In this document: positions 35,901-47,582 of the stretch, in pieces
How the letters are laid out: every line of letters starts with the position of its first letter
Position numbering within the stretch: the stretch's first letter is position 1
From: Colius striatus
Lineage: Eukaryota; Chordata; Aves; Coliiformes; Coliidae
Length of the DNA: 64,000 nucleotides
Direction of reading: 5' to 3'
NCBI RefSeq assembly: GCF_028858725.1
Contig: NC_084762.1
Location: forward strand, 8,689,374-8,753,373
The notes under the pieces: model-generated
Seen by the model: the letters and a program-made list of their open reading frames with translations, nothing else
What the model was told of the DNA's origin: nothing
The model's database searches: none
Program-made: the position numbers and the translations under genes

Positions 35901-38900
35901 GGTTCAGGGCCACCTTCAAACACAGTCACTGTCATCTGCTGCTGGAGGAATTAGAGAAAGAGAAAAAACATGAGTAACTTGGGGCAATTAATCTATTAAT
36001 TAATGTGCTTATGTATTGGTTAGATCTGGAAATAGTAACAGACTAGTATTCAGACTGTTATCCCAACAAGTATTATAAAGAGCCAGTTGTGTTTACCTAT
36101 GACCATCTTAGTGTGATAATTGTTCAGAATAACATATGAAGGATCACTTTAAGGTGCAAAATGTTAAAAAAGCCCCAAACAAAACAACAAACCAAACCAG
36201 AAACCAAAAAATACTTGACAAAATAACAATGTGCAAGTTGGTGGTTTTTCCTTTCAAGACTTTTGACTGAAGTTGCCTTCTCTTCTCAACTTCCAGCTCC
36301 CTGAAAACTTGCTGAGCAAGTATGACTGGATCAAGCAGTGGCAGCTAAAACACAAGCTGGGCAGGAAGAGGGGAGAAATAAGTGATGAAATCAAAGAATA
36401 TTTAATACTTCTAAGGAAAAAGGTTGGAAAAGTATTTATTCTTGGTCACTTGCAAATAAGAAAAATTACAAAGGTTTGTAGTGTGATGAATTTAGCATAA
36501 GGATGCTTTCACTAGTGAAAATAATTCTATATGTGTACTGCAAAAACAAATCAAGGCAAGTGTGTCTGCTTAGTTCTGTGGGAGTTCTCTGATCTTTCAC
36601 TGCTTGCTTTAGCCTCGTGCTGGAATTAATTTGTAAGCAGCTCCACAGGAAACTGTTTAATGCAGTTTAAACAGTTTAGTTAATGCAACAGTAACATTTT
36701 TCTTCTGTTATTTCTTATATTTATTTGAAGGAGTGATGTGAACTGTGGATAAACAGTGTTGCTACCTTGAACAGGTCATGGAAAGGAGAAGGAAAAAAAC
36801 CCCAAACCAGAATGATGCTGAAGTAATTTCAAAGGAGTAGTTTCTGTTCCACACTTAAACTTTTTTGTTTTATAGGTATTTTTAACAGTTTTAGGTTAGC
36901 ATAACAGGGAAATTATTGCGCCCTTTCCTTATTTGCACCTATCTCCATCCTTCCCAACTAGAAACTCTGCAACCTTTTCAAAAACTCTCCAGTTGTTCCT
37001 GCCTTACTGTGTCTGCATTTTTGTCTTTTTTTTTTTTTTTGAAGGCTGTTAAGAATATTTTAAAGGCTGAATTCAAGCAATTTGAGGGCTGGAATGAAAT
37101 ATGCATTCTGAGTAACTGAAATGTAAACAATGCGAAGGAGGTAGGATTTAAGATACAGGAAACAAGAGGGTTGTTACCTTATTGCTTATTGTCCCATTAC
37201 AATGTTTGTTTTGCTATCTCACAACAATTTCCAGCATCCTTGTTTGCTTTGCTTAAGGACTAATTTAAGCAAAATCAGACTAACTTGACCTTGGTAAGAC
37301 TAAAGCTGTGGAAATAGTTGTTTATGAAAGGTCATACAGCCCTTCACTAATGAAATTCTGAGTGCCTGTGCTGAACATCTGTCAGTTCACAAGTGGCTAA
37401 TTGCAGCTCTTTACATGATGATGGCTATTGATACTCGTGTGTGTGCTGATGTTTTTTGTTGCAGTGGAAGAATATAAGTGAAATCAAAGGTCCTGTTGAG
37501 AAACAAGAAGCTTGTGATAACTTGTTTAAAAATGAAGAGGAGGAGTATAGTCTCTATGAAGCACTAAAATTTTTGATGCTTAACACTGCCATCGAATTAT
37601 ACAATGAGGATAAAAGTGGAAGGAGAGTTCCTGTCTTCTCATGGTTACTGTTTGCACGGGATACATCCAGCAACCCTTGTCAGTTAATGCATAATCACTT
37701 GAATCACATTGGTCACAGTGGAGGCCTTGAACAAGTAAGGAGAGATTGTTCTTACAGTGTTATTTTCTGGATTTGGAGACTTTGGTTTCAGGTGGTTTAA
37801 GAAATCATCCAGCTTTGGATCTAGCTGAGTTTAATAGTGTAGCATCTGGTCTTTCACTGGGAAAAAATGTAGTAGAACTGTTTGACTATAAATGCCTTTC
37901 TTTTAAACATAGATTTTTGGGGGCTTTTTTGTCTGGCAGCTGACACTTAGGTAGCATTCTTTGCAAGTGTGACATTCTGTTAATAATGACATTTGTGTTA
38001 GCCTCCTAATTGTTAAAAAAAAAAAAGATGAAAGAAACTGAAGCTCAAATTATGAAGAGAAGATCTCTCTGTGTGTGTACTTCATGTATAGTACACAACT
38101 TGGTGAGTTCTGATAAACTTATGCCAATTACTGTCTTTATTTGTTCCAGAAATGGTGTGCATGCTACAAAAAAAAGCCCTGAAACAAAACATAGTGGTTA
38201 ATAAGATGAATAAGCTGAAAGACTTTTAGAAACATCCGTTTCTGAGAAATCCCATTGAACACAAGTTCGGTACAGCAGTTAATGGCACTGTTTAACTGCA
38301 GACACTAGAAACATGGAAGTGTTATGTTTTGTTTCTGTTTATTAGCTTAAAAATCTGAGGACAGTCATATAGATGGGGCAGGTTGGTAGTGCTCTTAAAT
38401 TAACTGATTGGTTGGTGACTTTTTTGCTGCCATGTTTAGTCCATAGTAAGATCACTTATTTTTGTGCTGATTTGATTTGTTTATTTCAGTGGTAGTCTTT
38501 GTGAACTGTTATTTAGAACAAGATATTGCTACTAGAGCAGATAAGTCAGAAGAATTTCCAACTTCTTTCTCTGAATTCCTTCTGATACTAACAGGCTTTG
38601 TAAGGGCTTCCCATCTACTTCTTAATTTGACTGGAGTTCAGGGTACCCTCTAAGAGGGAAAAGGTTCATTGCCCAAAACCTGCTCTTGTCTCCTTTAGTG
38701 ACTTAATGGGGTGAATGCTGGTAAAGAGGATGTCTTTCCTACCTGTTTGTAGGGAAGTGGGAGTCTCTGTATAAAGTAGCTTTGTTTTTGAGACTTTTTT
38801 TTCATGCTGTGCTGTTGGGTCTGAAGAGCTTCATGTTAAAGGTATCTTGGAGGTGTATGACTGAGATGCTGAATTAGAGATACTCACGTATATGCATTCT

Positions 38901-39233
38901 CAGTAGAGGTGCTCGTGTGTATGCATTCTCACGTTGTATTTACATCTGATAGGTATTAGTTTAGTGTTTTTATGAGAAAAATCTTGCAAAAGGTAGGTTT
39001 AATTTTACACATCCTGTTTCTGTTTTGTTCCAATGTAGGTAGAAATGTTTCTCCTTGCTTATACTCTGCAGTATACCATCCAAGTGTATCGACTGTATAA
39101 ATATAGTACTGATGAATTCATCACGCTTTATCCCAATGACCCGAAGGAGGACTGGCCTGTGGTGACTCTCATCACTGAAGATGACAGACATTATAATATC
39201 CCAGTCAGAATGTGCCAGGAGACTGTGCCATAA
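29627..39233 (+). CDS. OTULIN: OTULIN (FAM105B): Met1-linked ubiquitin deubiquitinase
   Basis: OTULIN cleaves linear (Met1-linked) ubiquitin chains made by LUBAC and limits NF-kB and cell-death signalling in the cytosol. The short form joins 29627-29727, 32365-32438, 33066-33160, 34215-34358, 36297-36422, 37465-37734 and 39039-39233 (TAA 39231-39233): 334 residues against 352 in human. From the catalytic Cys to the C-terminus the residue spacing is the same as in human. The catalytic triad is intact: Cys111 (34275-34277; human Cys129), His321 (39189-39191; His339) and Asn323 (39195-39197; Asn341). The PUB-interacting motif is kept as [10 protein letters not shown], with Tyr39 equivalent to human Tyr56. 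The Glu314 equivalent (TDEF) is also present. An extra 332-nt exon (30808-31139) fits in frame only with a second ATG (29686), giving a possible 425-residue form. The C-terminus is ETVP where human has ETSL. Confidence 0.96.
30010..30260 (-). repeat. CR1 LINE fragment in OTULIN intron 1, antisense
   Basis: Reverse-complement CR1: 'attccctgctaaagcaggtt', 'aacaaatccaggtgggtctg', 'gaagcctccacaccctccct', 'gtgtttaagtggaactt' and 'cctagtcctgtcactggcta'. The extreme 3' end (the 'attctatg' part) is missing. Confidence 0.85.
30808..31139 (+). CDS. OTULIN: OTULIN optional cassette exon (332 nt, acidic)
   Basis: Acceptor cttcaaagccag/GAT, donor GACAG/GTGAGG; 110 codons open throughout, ending SSED plus AG, which joins exon 32365 in the correct frame. 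The length is 3n+2, so including it changes which exon-1 frame is used: ATG 29686 then reads [14 protein letters not shown] into [13 protein letters not shown]. The encoded segment is hydrophilic, rich in Glu, Ser and Asp, and looks disordered, with a Tyr-containing NYELYLPV near its end. I know no counterpart in human OTULIN. Both splice sites and the open frame are seen in the sequence; that it is a real exon is inference. Confidence 0.65.
31140..32364 (+). other. OTULIN intron
   Basis: AT-rich intron with no recognisable repeat or open frame of interest. Confidence 0.7.
32365..32438 (+). CDS. OTULIN: OTULIN exon with PUB-interacting motif
   Basis: Acceptor ttattgcag/TG, donor TTCAG/GTACAT. 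It encodes (S)[18 protein letters not shown] then SETSSS. Human has EEDMYRAADEIEKEKELL. Asp, Met and Tyr (TAT 32378-32380) of the HOIP-binding core are kept; the residue two after Tyr is Asp where human has Ala. Confidence 0.95.
33066..33160 (+). CDS. OTULIN: OTULIN exon
   Basis: Acceptor ttttgacag/AA, donor AAG/GTATCA. It encodes (E)[19 protein letters not shown] and [12 protein letters not shown], matching human LSVAPEMDIMDYCKKEWRG. Confidence 0.95.
34215..34358 (+). CDS. OTULIN: OTULIN catalytic-Cys exon
   Basis: Acceptor gatttctag/GGC, donor ATG/GTACGT; 48 codons, phase 0. It encodes [20 protein letters not shown] then [13 protein letters not shown], with the catalytic Cys at 34275-34277. 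Confidence 0.97.
36297..36422 (+). CDS. OTULIN: OTULIN exon
   Basis: Acceptor caacttccag/CTC; 42 codons, phase 0. It encodes [20 protein letters not shown] and [12 protein letters not shown]-type sequence. The donor AAG/GTTGGA is weak; a second possible donor nine bases on (GTATTT at 36432) would add Val-Gly-Lys in frame. Confidence 0.93.
37465..37734 (+). CDS. OTULIN: OTULIN exon (OTU core)
   Basis: Acceptor tttgttgcag/TGG, donor CAA/GTAAGG; 90 codons, phase 0. It encodes [34 protein letters not shown] and [20 protein letters not shown], close to human. Confidence 0.97.
38876..38938. repeat. Imperfect tandem duplication of about 30 bp
   Basis: gatactcacgtatatgcattctc is followed by a related ggtgctcgtgtgtatgcattctc copy, both ending tatgcattctca; in the last OTULIN intron. 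Confidence 0.6.
39039..39233 (+). CDS. OTULIN: OTULIN terminal coding exon with His/Asn
   Basis: Acceptor ttccaatgtag/GTA; 64 codons plus TAA. It encodes [40 protein letters not shown] and [18 protein letters not shown]. His (39189-39191) and Asn (39195-39197) of the triad are present. Human ends ETSL, a PDZ ligand; this protein ends ETVP. Confidence 0.97.
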   Translation, partial: VEMFLLAYTLQYTIQVYRLYKYSTDEFITLYPNDPKEDWPVVTLITEDDRHYNIPVRMCQETVP

Positions 39234-40640
39234 ACAAGTAGGTTTTGGCAGACAAACCTGTGCTGCTTCTTGAGGTTTCCAGTGCTACTTTGAAACAGGA
39301 TGATGATGACATCTGTATCATTAAATCTTACACAAGTTGAAATGTATCTTTGAAAAGTTTCCATCTGAGAAAAAAGTATCAAACAGGTACTAACTTAGAG
39401 AGTAATAATTTTGCAAGTATGGCTTTTGTTGCACAGAAAAGAAAAGAAGGAAATGTCTGCAGTCCTTTTTTTGAAGGACTTACTCTGAATTAACAATGCA
39501 AAAAGTATAGATTTACTTCTTAAAAGAAGATAGGTGAGACTGTGGTAGGACATGAGCTGACCTTCTGCTCCCTGAAATAATGAGATGATGATGATGAGTT
39601 GACATGTCTGGAAAATAAGCTGACAGGATCCTGACTGGTGTTTGTAATGCTACTTAGAAGCGATTTGTACAAAGCTTGAGTCTCAGGAAACAATAGAGTT
39701 CTTTTGTGTGCTTGTGTTAATGCCTGCCATGGTTTATGCTGTAAGAGAGATGTTAAAGTTCTGTAATGCTTTGGGACTTTTTCCCACATGAAGTCATCCA
39801 TTACACTGAAAATGAGGAGCTGTCTCCTTTCAACACCATGAGAGGATCATGGCAAAGAGACTTGATAATAAGGAAGTTTAAAAGTTGGTTGTTAATAGGT
39901 CAGAAAATCAAAACCTACACAGAATTCCCTTTTGTGATAGCCGAGATAATCATGTGCCCACTACCTTCCATGGGTATTTTTATCCCTGTTCCTGTCATGT
40001 TAATTCTTAACTGCTTGCTGCTGTGGAGAACATCAGGGATTTTAATTTGTCCAGGGAGTGCAGAAGAGGGGAGTAAACTTCTGGTGCAGCTTCTCCCTCT
40101 TGGGAGGAATACGTGGGAGGCGGTTCTGTTTCTGCTTAGAATTATTCACTATGCTTAAAACTGAAGGAATACAGAATATATCAGGTGCTGGGAGTGCTGA
40201 CATCCTTTAAAAAAGTAGTTAAGTAATAAAACCTTCACCTTCTAGCTTAAAGGGAAAGGATGCCCCACAGGATGATTCTCAGAACGAGAGACTCAGAGTT
40301 GATTTAAATGAAATGCCGACCATACACATGGCTTCTCTTAGAAGGCCTTCTGATATAAAAGGGGTAAGATGATAAAAAACTACTTTTTGTTAAAATATTC
40401 TGGAGGAAATGGCATGCAAAACTTCAGATTCTTCTGTTTTCTACTCCAGATTGATTTGGTTTCTTTTATTGTGAAATAAATGAGAATGTGTCTTCACGGT
40501 GTTCAGAAACGTGCTTTACACACGTTTCAATGAGGTCTGTTACAATGAGGTCTGTTACATACTTGGTGCTGTATTTATCATGTCTTTGCCTTGTGAAACA
40601 AACTTAGTCTGTTACTGAAAACTTCTGGGAGCTACAAGGG

Positions 40641-40652
40641 AATAAAAATAAA
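40641..40652 (+). promoter_or_regulatory. Candidate OTULIN polyadenylation signal (tandem AATAAA)
   Basis: Two adjoining AATAAA hexamers, followed within about 20-60 bases by a T/G-rich stretch (ttttttttggtttat, cctgttttc), the usual arrangement of a cleavage site. Earlier hexamers at 40225 and 40475 remain possible. Confidence 0.45.
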
Positions 40653-41264
40653 CCAAATACATCTGGCAGTATTATTTTTTTTGGTTTATAGCCTGTTTTC
40701 TCTCTAGCTTTGTATTCTTCAGGCTTTCATTTTGAAGTCCTTGTGCAAGTTGGTTATTTCTTGAAAGCTGCAAAGCTATGTAACCTGTGTAACTCAAGGA
40801 ATTGCACATGGACAGCAAAAAGAGTTTTCCTGAATTACTATTACCCAAGTCATGCTGAAGGGGAAGGAAAAGTAAATTAATTTTTGCAACTCCTTGAACT
40901 GATAGAAAAGTTGTGGCTGTGATTTAAATGAGTCCAATCTAATTGTGGTGTATTCTCGATATTAAACAGTGTTTGAAACAGAAGCAGGTCCGAATGTATG
41001 AGAAAAACCTCTAAAGTAGAGGCTTTTTATGGGCTGAGTGCAGTCACTCAGTGTGTAAAGACCTCTCCTGACTGGTTGGTACATTGGGCTGAGCAAAACT
41101 GCGTCAGCCTTAAGTCACCTGTCACTCCTGTAGAAGTTGAGGAACAGACAGTAGAAAACCTGATGTCACTTTTTGTTTTCCATCCATGTTTTGGAGCTAA
41201 GCAGTGAGTCTGTCTGCTGGTGTGCAGTTTAAGTAGAAAATGGACAACTGATGGTTTCAAATGT

Positions 41265-41324
41265 AGACTGGGCTGGATGATCTCTAGAGGTCCCTTCCAG
41301 CCCCCACCATCCTGTGATTCTATG
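41265..41324 (+). repeat. CR1 LINE 3' end scrap, sense
   Basis: 'gactgggctggatgatctct', 'gaggtcccttccag' and 'cctgtgattctatg' form only the last 60 bp of a CR1 element. Confidence 0.88.
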
Positions 41325-43838
41325 AAAGTAATCTTTTTTAACTGGAAAAACCCCAGACTCCTGACTTTATAGAAATTTCAATATGTAGCTCAAAGTGGTA
41401 GGCACTTTTTTTTGGTCTCTCTTCCCAGAATCAAATAATTCTGCAAGAATTTGTGGCTCCCTGAGATGGGATAGAATGTAGACAGCGTCCTTGGTGTGCC
41501 CATTCATCTTTTATTTAGAAAGAAGAGAAGCTGCTGCAGTACTCACAAAACTAGTGTTGTCCTCAAACAGCTTCAACGTGTTTCATAGAACAATCACTGG
41601 CAATGTTCACTCCAGGTCAACAGCTGCCCCTGGTACCTGCTGCAGTGGCTGTGCACAGGAGCCAGGAACATCACCACTCCCAGAGGGAAGGCCTGGTCCC
41701 AAGGGACATGGAGGGGCAGCTGGACTGGTGGTACAGAGAGGCCTCCCTTCCCCAGGAAGGGTCTTCTGATAGGGGTCACCTCTCCCTGGCACTGGGCAAA
41801 TGCCACACGCATTTACGGTGCAGAAGCAGCCACAATGCCACTTTCAATGTTTTGTGTGACCAAAATGCTGTTCCTTCTGACCTAGGGATCTCCAAAGGTG
41901 ACGGTGTAGCAGCTCCAGCTTGCCTTTCTAGCCTCGTGTGAAGGGATGCCTTAGTTGACAGTAACAGTGCATAGGTAGATGAAGGACATCCTGAAGCTGT
42001 ATGAGACACTGAAATGAAGTGGTAAGGGATGTGACATTTTTTCATTCCTCTTTTTTTTTTTTTAAGATCATGTTGAACATCAAACAGTTCATCTGTTTTT
42101 TACCTTGAATAAGAATCTGCTAGTAGAGGTTGAAATATGTAGCAACTCCTCTGGTTGATTTCTGAGCGTCTGATTTTGTTTATGTATTCACCCAAACCTT
42201 CAGGTGATGTATTGACACGTTTGAGTCTTCACAGCCAGAATAATTTCTGTAGGAACTGGAAGCTTAGCTGAGATATGTGAATCCTGAGCAGTGTTTTTAG
42301 GACAGCTTACTCTCTTGACACAAACACGAGCCTACATATAATGTATGGTGAGAAATATGTGAGGCTGAATTCTCAGATTGTCCAAGAGCAAATCAGATAA
42401 CCTTTGAAATGTCTAAACCTGTTAGTTTCCAACCACATTTGCAGGTGCACAAAGAATACACTGTTTTTACTGTCCTTATAATAGAGGATAAAACCCCAGT
42501 TCCAACCAGAGAGGTTCTGTAAAGACTGAAAGTTCTTAGTGAAACAGAATAAGCATGAAAATTTTTTTCAGCTACTGCCTGTACTGTTGTTCCTGAATTG
42601 CTGAGGTGGTAAAAGTTATTTCTAGCTGAAATAAATGCATTCAGTGTAAAACTCTGCATCTATGGACTACTGGATGGAACTGTACGTGGCTGTTATCTTT
42701 AAAGGTGGAGCACTTGCTGGACTGCTACTCTCTTCATGTTTCTGAATGTTTTCTACATTGTAAGATTTTAGATTTTCTTGAAAGGTTAAGAGAAACAGTA
42801 AATGATATTGAGCAAAGGGGATATACAGGATAGGCCATAAACCTCCAAACTGGACATTTCACACAAACTTTCTTCTTTGAGTGGATGGTAATGGGATTTT
42901 TTTTCAATATTATTTAACATTTTGACTTTTGTTTTACAGCAGAAGTTCTGGGTGTTTTGCTCAGAGGGGTTCTGCAGAGCTGGAAGTAAGAAAGCCTGCT
43001 TCTTACCGCTTCTAGGCACGTTCACCTCTTGCTGCCAAAGTTTGGCTTCTGTGCCAGAGTGTTATGAAGCACATCGTGAATGCACTTGGAATTTGGAGGA
43101 TTGTATTCCTTTCAGCAAGCAGGAGTTAGCAGCAGTTTCTGTTCTCTCACCTGAGTATCATTTCTGAATTTATATCATTGAAGGGTAAAAGAATCAATAA
43201 TGAAATTTCTTCCCTGGGGTCATTGTTGAGCTGCTCAGCTAGCAGCACTGAAAACAAAAAGGGAAGAGGATTTTTACAACTAAAACAAAATCCCCAAGCT
43301 TCAGAGAATTAACAACTTTTCCCCTTGCATTAAAGAGCCTTTGCACAGTGGCAGACCTTGCTGGCTCCTGCTGCATGCCTCAGACTCTCATCTTCCATTC
43401 AAGTCTTCTGAGATCATCCCCAGAAAGCAGCCAGCTGGAGTGTCACTGGCCTCCTGCACCTCCTGCAGGTATTACCAGAGGGGCTGGCACATGGTGCTTA
43501 GGTACCAGCTTTTAGTATCTAATATTAGTGTTATTTTTAGACTAACAAGTGGCTCCATGGTGTTCATTTACTGATGAGCCCTTTGTAGAGCTGTCTTTGC
43601 TCAGATATGCTGGGCTTTGTCTCATCAAACCATGCTACAAACAAAAAGCTTCTATTATTAAACAAAATGAGGGCCTTTTAAGGGCAGTTGATTATTGTAA
43701 ACTTCTTTTTTTTAATAAGAAAAGTGAAGTTGGAGCAAGGCTTAGGGCTGTTTCAAGCAAATCTGTGATGGCTTCTTCAATCACTTGGTTTGTAAGACAC
43801 CAGAAGACAGAGGGAGGTGTGACTACATCCTCTATCAT

Positions 43839-43994
43839 ACACAATCACACAATCTTAAAGGTTGGAAGGGACCTCAAAAGATCATCCAGTCCAACCCCCC
43901 TGCCAGAGCAGGACCACCTAGAGTAGGTCACACAGGAGCTCATCCAGGTGGGCTTGGAGTGTCTCCAGACAAGGAGACTTCACAAGCCATCTGG
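43839..43994 (-). repeat. CR1 LINE 3' fragment, antisense
   Basis: 'acacaatcacacaatcttaa', 'ggttggaagggacctcaaaa', 'gatcatccagtccaacc', 'aggaccacctagagtaggtc' and 'catccaggtgggcttggag'. It belongs with the copies at 47061 and 55571 by the shared 'accacctagagtaggtcaca' block. Confidence 0.92.
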
Positions 43995-46900
43995 GCTTCC
44001 AGACCGGGGAGCTGGACATGACAAGAGCCACAGCCAGCTTGGGGGTCTCTGGAGGCACCTGGACAGCCTTGTCACAGGGCAGACAGGATGTGAGGGGTCA
44101 TTTTGTGGGCTGGAGAAGCCAGGCTTCTCTCTGAAGGTGTGGTCTGGATCTCTGCTGCAGGCCAGCAGAAGGAGAGCTGAGGCAGCAGAGTCCTGGGGGT
44201 CAGCTGCAGGTAGAAGCAAGACCTTACCATTTGGTCTCTCTGAGACCTTTTTGACAACAGTAGCTGTTCCAGTGTCACACCAGGAGACACTGTGGTGCCA
44301 GAGTCAGCCTTCTTATGGGCTCTGGGTTGCTCATGTTTGGTCACTTTGGAGTATCTAAAGGACACATTCAAAACCAAACACTACATTTATTTGGTTAAGG
44401 GATGTTTTCCCAGTTTCCTAAGAAGAGCTTTGGTGGCTTGCCAGATGAATGGATGACATCTCAGCTTGCTCTGGCCTGATGCTTTCCTGTAAGTACCGAG
44501 TGTCTATTTAACAGGAGTGATGAAGGTCTTAGATTTGGTGTGGAAAAAGTGTTCTGGCCATGGTGTTTCCATATCAACTCTCAGAGGCTTTGTAGAAACA
44601 AAGAGCTCGTTCTGCAGCGTTTTATGGATACCCTTGGATTTCATTAGCTTCAAGTCAAGACCTTGCATTTGGAAGCGTCATGTTCATAATACAAAACCAA
44701 TTTGTGTGTTGGATTAATGTCTCACCAGGAGTTGTATTTTGTTTGCTCCAAACGAGAAGAGCACTTTAGACCATGTCAGGTTATCAGAATTAATAAACCA
44801 GAAGCAATCAGGATCACAAATCATATGCAAACTGTTAGAACTTTACTTAAAGTAATAAGAATATGAAAGCTATTGGACAATATTGGAGCACAGTCCATCC
44901 CTCCCCCCAGAGAAAGCATGGATCATTCTTTTTAACAATGCAGAACTATCCATCTCTGTTAAGTACATGAACAGCACTCAGTTTTAATGCAACATGAATG
45001 TTTATACTCTTGACCTTAGCAGTCATTTTAAAAATATACAAAGTTTTAACCGTCATTGGATTCTTTAAAGAGAACTCACATGTTTCAAGCAAAGCAGAAA
45101 TGGTCATTGAAAGAACAAACCAGTAGCTGTGGCATTACAAAAATGCTAAATTACAGAAAGCAATGTTTATTTGGAGAGAAACCAAGTGGAATTCTGTGAG
45201 TGTGACAGAAAATGGTGCATGAGGTAACACTACATTTAAACTCTAGGATGCCTGGAGTGTAGTCTCAAAGGGTGCTCTGGCTCAACACCTACAGTCCTTG
45301 CAAGAATTGACTGAAGTAGTTGTGGATGGCTACTGGGCACACTGCTTTGCATAAAGACAGCTTTATCCTAAAGGAAAAAAGCAGATACTGAAAGATACTC
45401 TGAAAGAAATGAAAACCAAGCAACACTTCTCAGATGAAAGATGCATTTGCTTAGTCCTCAGATTTACCTTCGAATTACAGACTGAAGTGAAAGAGTGGGG
45501 CCCTTACTCCACAGAAAGCTGTATAGAGCAATGACCTTAATCCCAGTGTAAGTGCAGCATGCCCTGAAGCATGGCTAGCTGCTGCTCTTGCCTCTGTCAG
45601 TTCTGTAAGCCTGCTGAGAATACAAGAAGATCTTGCCCTGTAGAATACTCCATGGTCAGAGGGCCATGTTGGGTTAAAAACAAGGCCCCCAGACATCCCA
45701 CCCCCTCTTTCCTCAGCAGACTTTGGACTGCCCTTTCTTTAGGTTGCTGCTTCCAGACGCTACTCCCCACTCCCGGTTTTAAAAGTATTTCCATGAAACC
45801 AAAACCAAGTCAATTTCAGAGACACCAAGGCACAAATAGAACATGCAAATATGAATTCAGTGGTTTCAGGCATTTCTGCAGCGCTGTTGCCTGTTGCATC
45901 TTTCACCGGCATTGATGAATTTTATCCTCTCCTTGTAGTAGAGCACTGCTATCCTTGTAGTGTTACTCTGCAAATGGTGCAGTCTGACCTTGCACAATAT
46001 GATCAAAGCTATCTTGAACATCTGTTGAGAAACTGCATCTCCTCTGAGAGACTTTCTGGGAGTCACCTCTACACAATTTGTTTCTCCTCCACGATGATTT
46101 CCTGTGGTGAAGACAAAATAGTCCTTGTCTTCTGCTCTGCCCTTTAGCGTTTTGCCCATCTTTTGTAGTTTCTTTCTAGAGTGACCTTGTGGCTGGCCTT
46201 GCTTACGTAGGCAAAGATGGAGAGCACAGGATGGGTGAAGCTTGCTGCTCCCTCCATTGCAAAAGACATGGCAAAATGTGCTGTGTTGTGCTCCTGGCAC
46301 TATAATGTTCATCTTCATCTAGTAACTAGCACCTAAAACACTGCCCAGTAACCTTTAAAGGGCCATGAACTTCTCAATGAAGATGCTAAGTGAAAGGGTT
46401 TTGGTTCTCTCTGCCCACCAATATGGTCTTTGCAGGTGTGAGGTGCTTCCAAAAGATACTTCAGCTCTAATTTGTGGCCATCTCTCTCCAGAACCACAGA
46501 CTCCCTCCATGCTCAGGTGTTCCTGTGTGCCCTTGGGCACTCCTAGGAGCCTCCCATCCAGTAGAGATGAGGCAGGCCTTAAAACTTGGTGCTTTAAAGC
46601 TTGGTAACTGCCAGGCCGTGCTCCTTGAGCACCATCAAACCCATTTCAGCCATTCCAGCATGCAGAACCTAGCCCTTGGCCCCTAGATTGGCTTTCTGTG
46701 GGCTGTGGCAGGAATGTGCTCTGCCACTGTTGCACAACAAATACCACAAGCAGTGTAGGAGGCCTGAAATCCCAGGTTCAAGTCTACCAGCAATGTATTT
46801 GTTTCAAACAAAAAAAGCAAGGGCAGCAACCTCAAAAGCTGATCTAAAATAAGGGAGGGGTGAGAGCAGTGTTCTGAAGATGATCCTCATGGGATCTAAG

Positions 46901-47060
46901 CTTTGAGTGCCTTTATGAGAGCAGAATCTGGGGGGGAATCTGCCCAGTTGAAAACCATAGGTTGCATTTTACATCTTGTGTGTTTGCCTTTTTAAAAGAT
47001 ACAAGACATTGCAGACAGGTTTTCACAAACTCAGGAAAGTGAAGTGCACTTGGAACTATG

Positions 47061-47582
47061 TTACAGAATCACACAGAATCTCAAGGGCTGGAAGGGACCT
47101 CGAATGCTCATCCAGTCCAGCCCCCGTGCTAGAGCAGGATCACCTAGAGTAGGTCACAGAGGAACCCATCCAGATGGATCTGGAATGTCTCAAGAGAAGG
47201 AGACTCCACAGCCCATCTGGGCAGCCTGTTCCAGTGCTCCCTCACCTGAACAGGGAAGAAATTCTTCCTTGTATTTCTTTGAAACCTCTTATGTTCCAGC
47301 TTGTATCTGTTGCCCCTTGTCCTGTCATTGGCCATCACTGAGAAAAGCCTGGCTCCATCCTCCTGACACCTGTCCTTTATGTATTTGTAAACATTAATGA
47401 GGTCACCCCTCAGTCTCATCTTCTCCAAGCTAAAGAGCCCCAGCTCCCTCAGCCTTTCATCATAAGGGAGATACTCCACTGCATCATCTTCACGGCCCTG
47501 TGCTGAACTCTCTCCAGCAGCTCCCTGTCCTTGAACTGACAGGCCCAGAACGGGACACAATATTCCAGACACAGTCTCACTT
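47061..47582 (-). repeat. CR1 LINE, 0.52 kb, with ORF2 remnant
   Basis: The minus-strand open frame 47144-47572 (142 codons) is the CR1 ORF2 C-terminus: it includes [34 protein letters not shown] and [20 protein letters not shown]. The nucleotide 3' end on plus is 'cacagaatctcaagggctgg', 'aagggacct' and 'accacctagagtaggtcaca'. The element is 5' truncated. Confidence 0.95.

Larger units (their letters stand above)
39234..43838 (+). other. OTULIN 3' UTR and downstream spacer
   Basis: ATTAAA at 39320-39325, then AATAAA at 40225-40230, 40475-40480, 40641-40646 and 40647-40652 are candidate poly(A) signals. The region also has a 15-bp direct duplication (aatgaggtctgttac) at 40528-40558 and a CR1 3' end at 41265-41324. 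No further exon was recognised. Confidence 0.6.

Noticed and set aside
45866-46318. 150-codon minus-strand open frame
   Set aside because: No recognisable motif, no promoter context, and a competing open frame on the opposite strand; one frame of this length is expected by chance in 64 kb.
47144-47572. 142-codon minus-strand frame with a protein-like sequence
   Set aside because: Not a host gene: it is the CR1 ORF2 C-terminal remnant, and is listed as part of the repeat.
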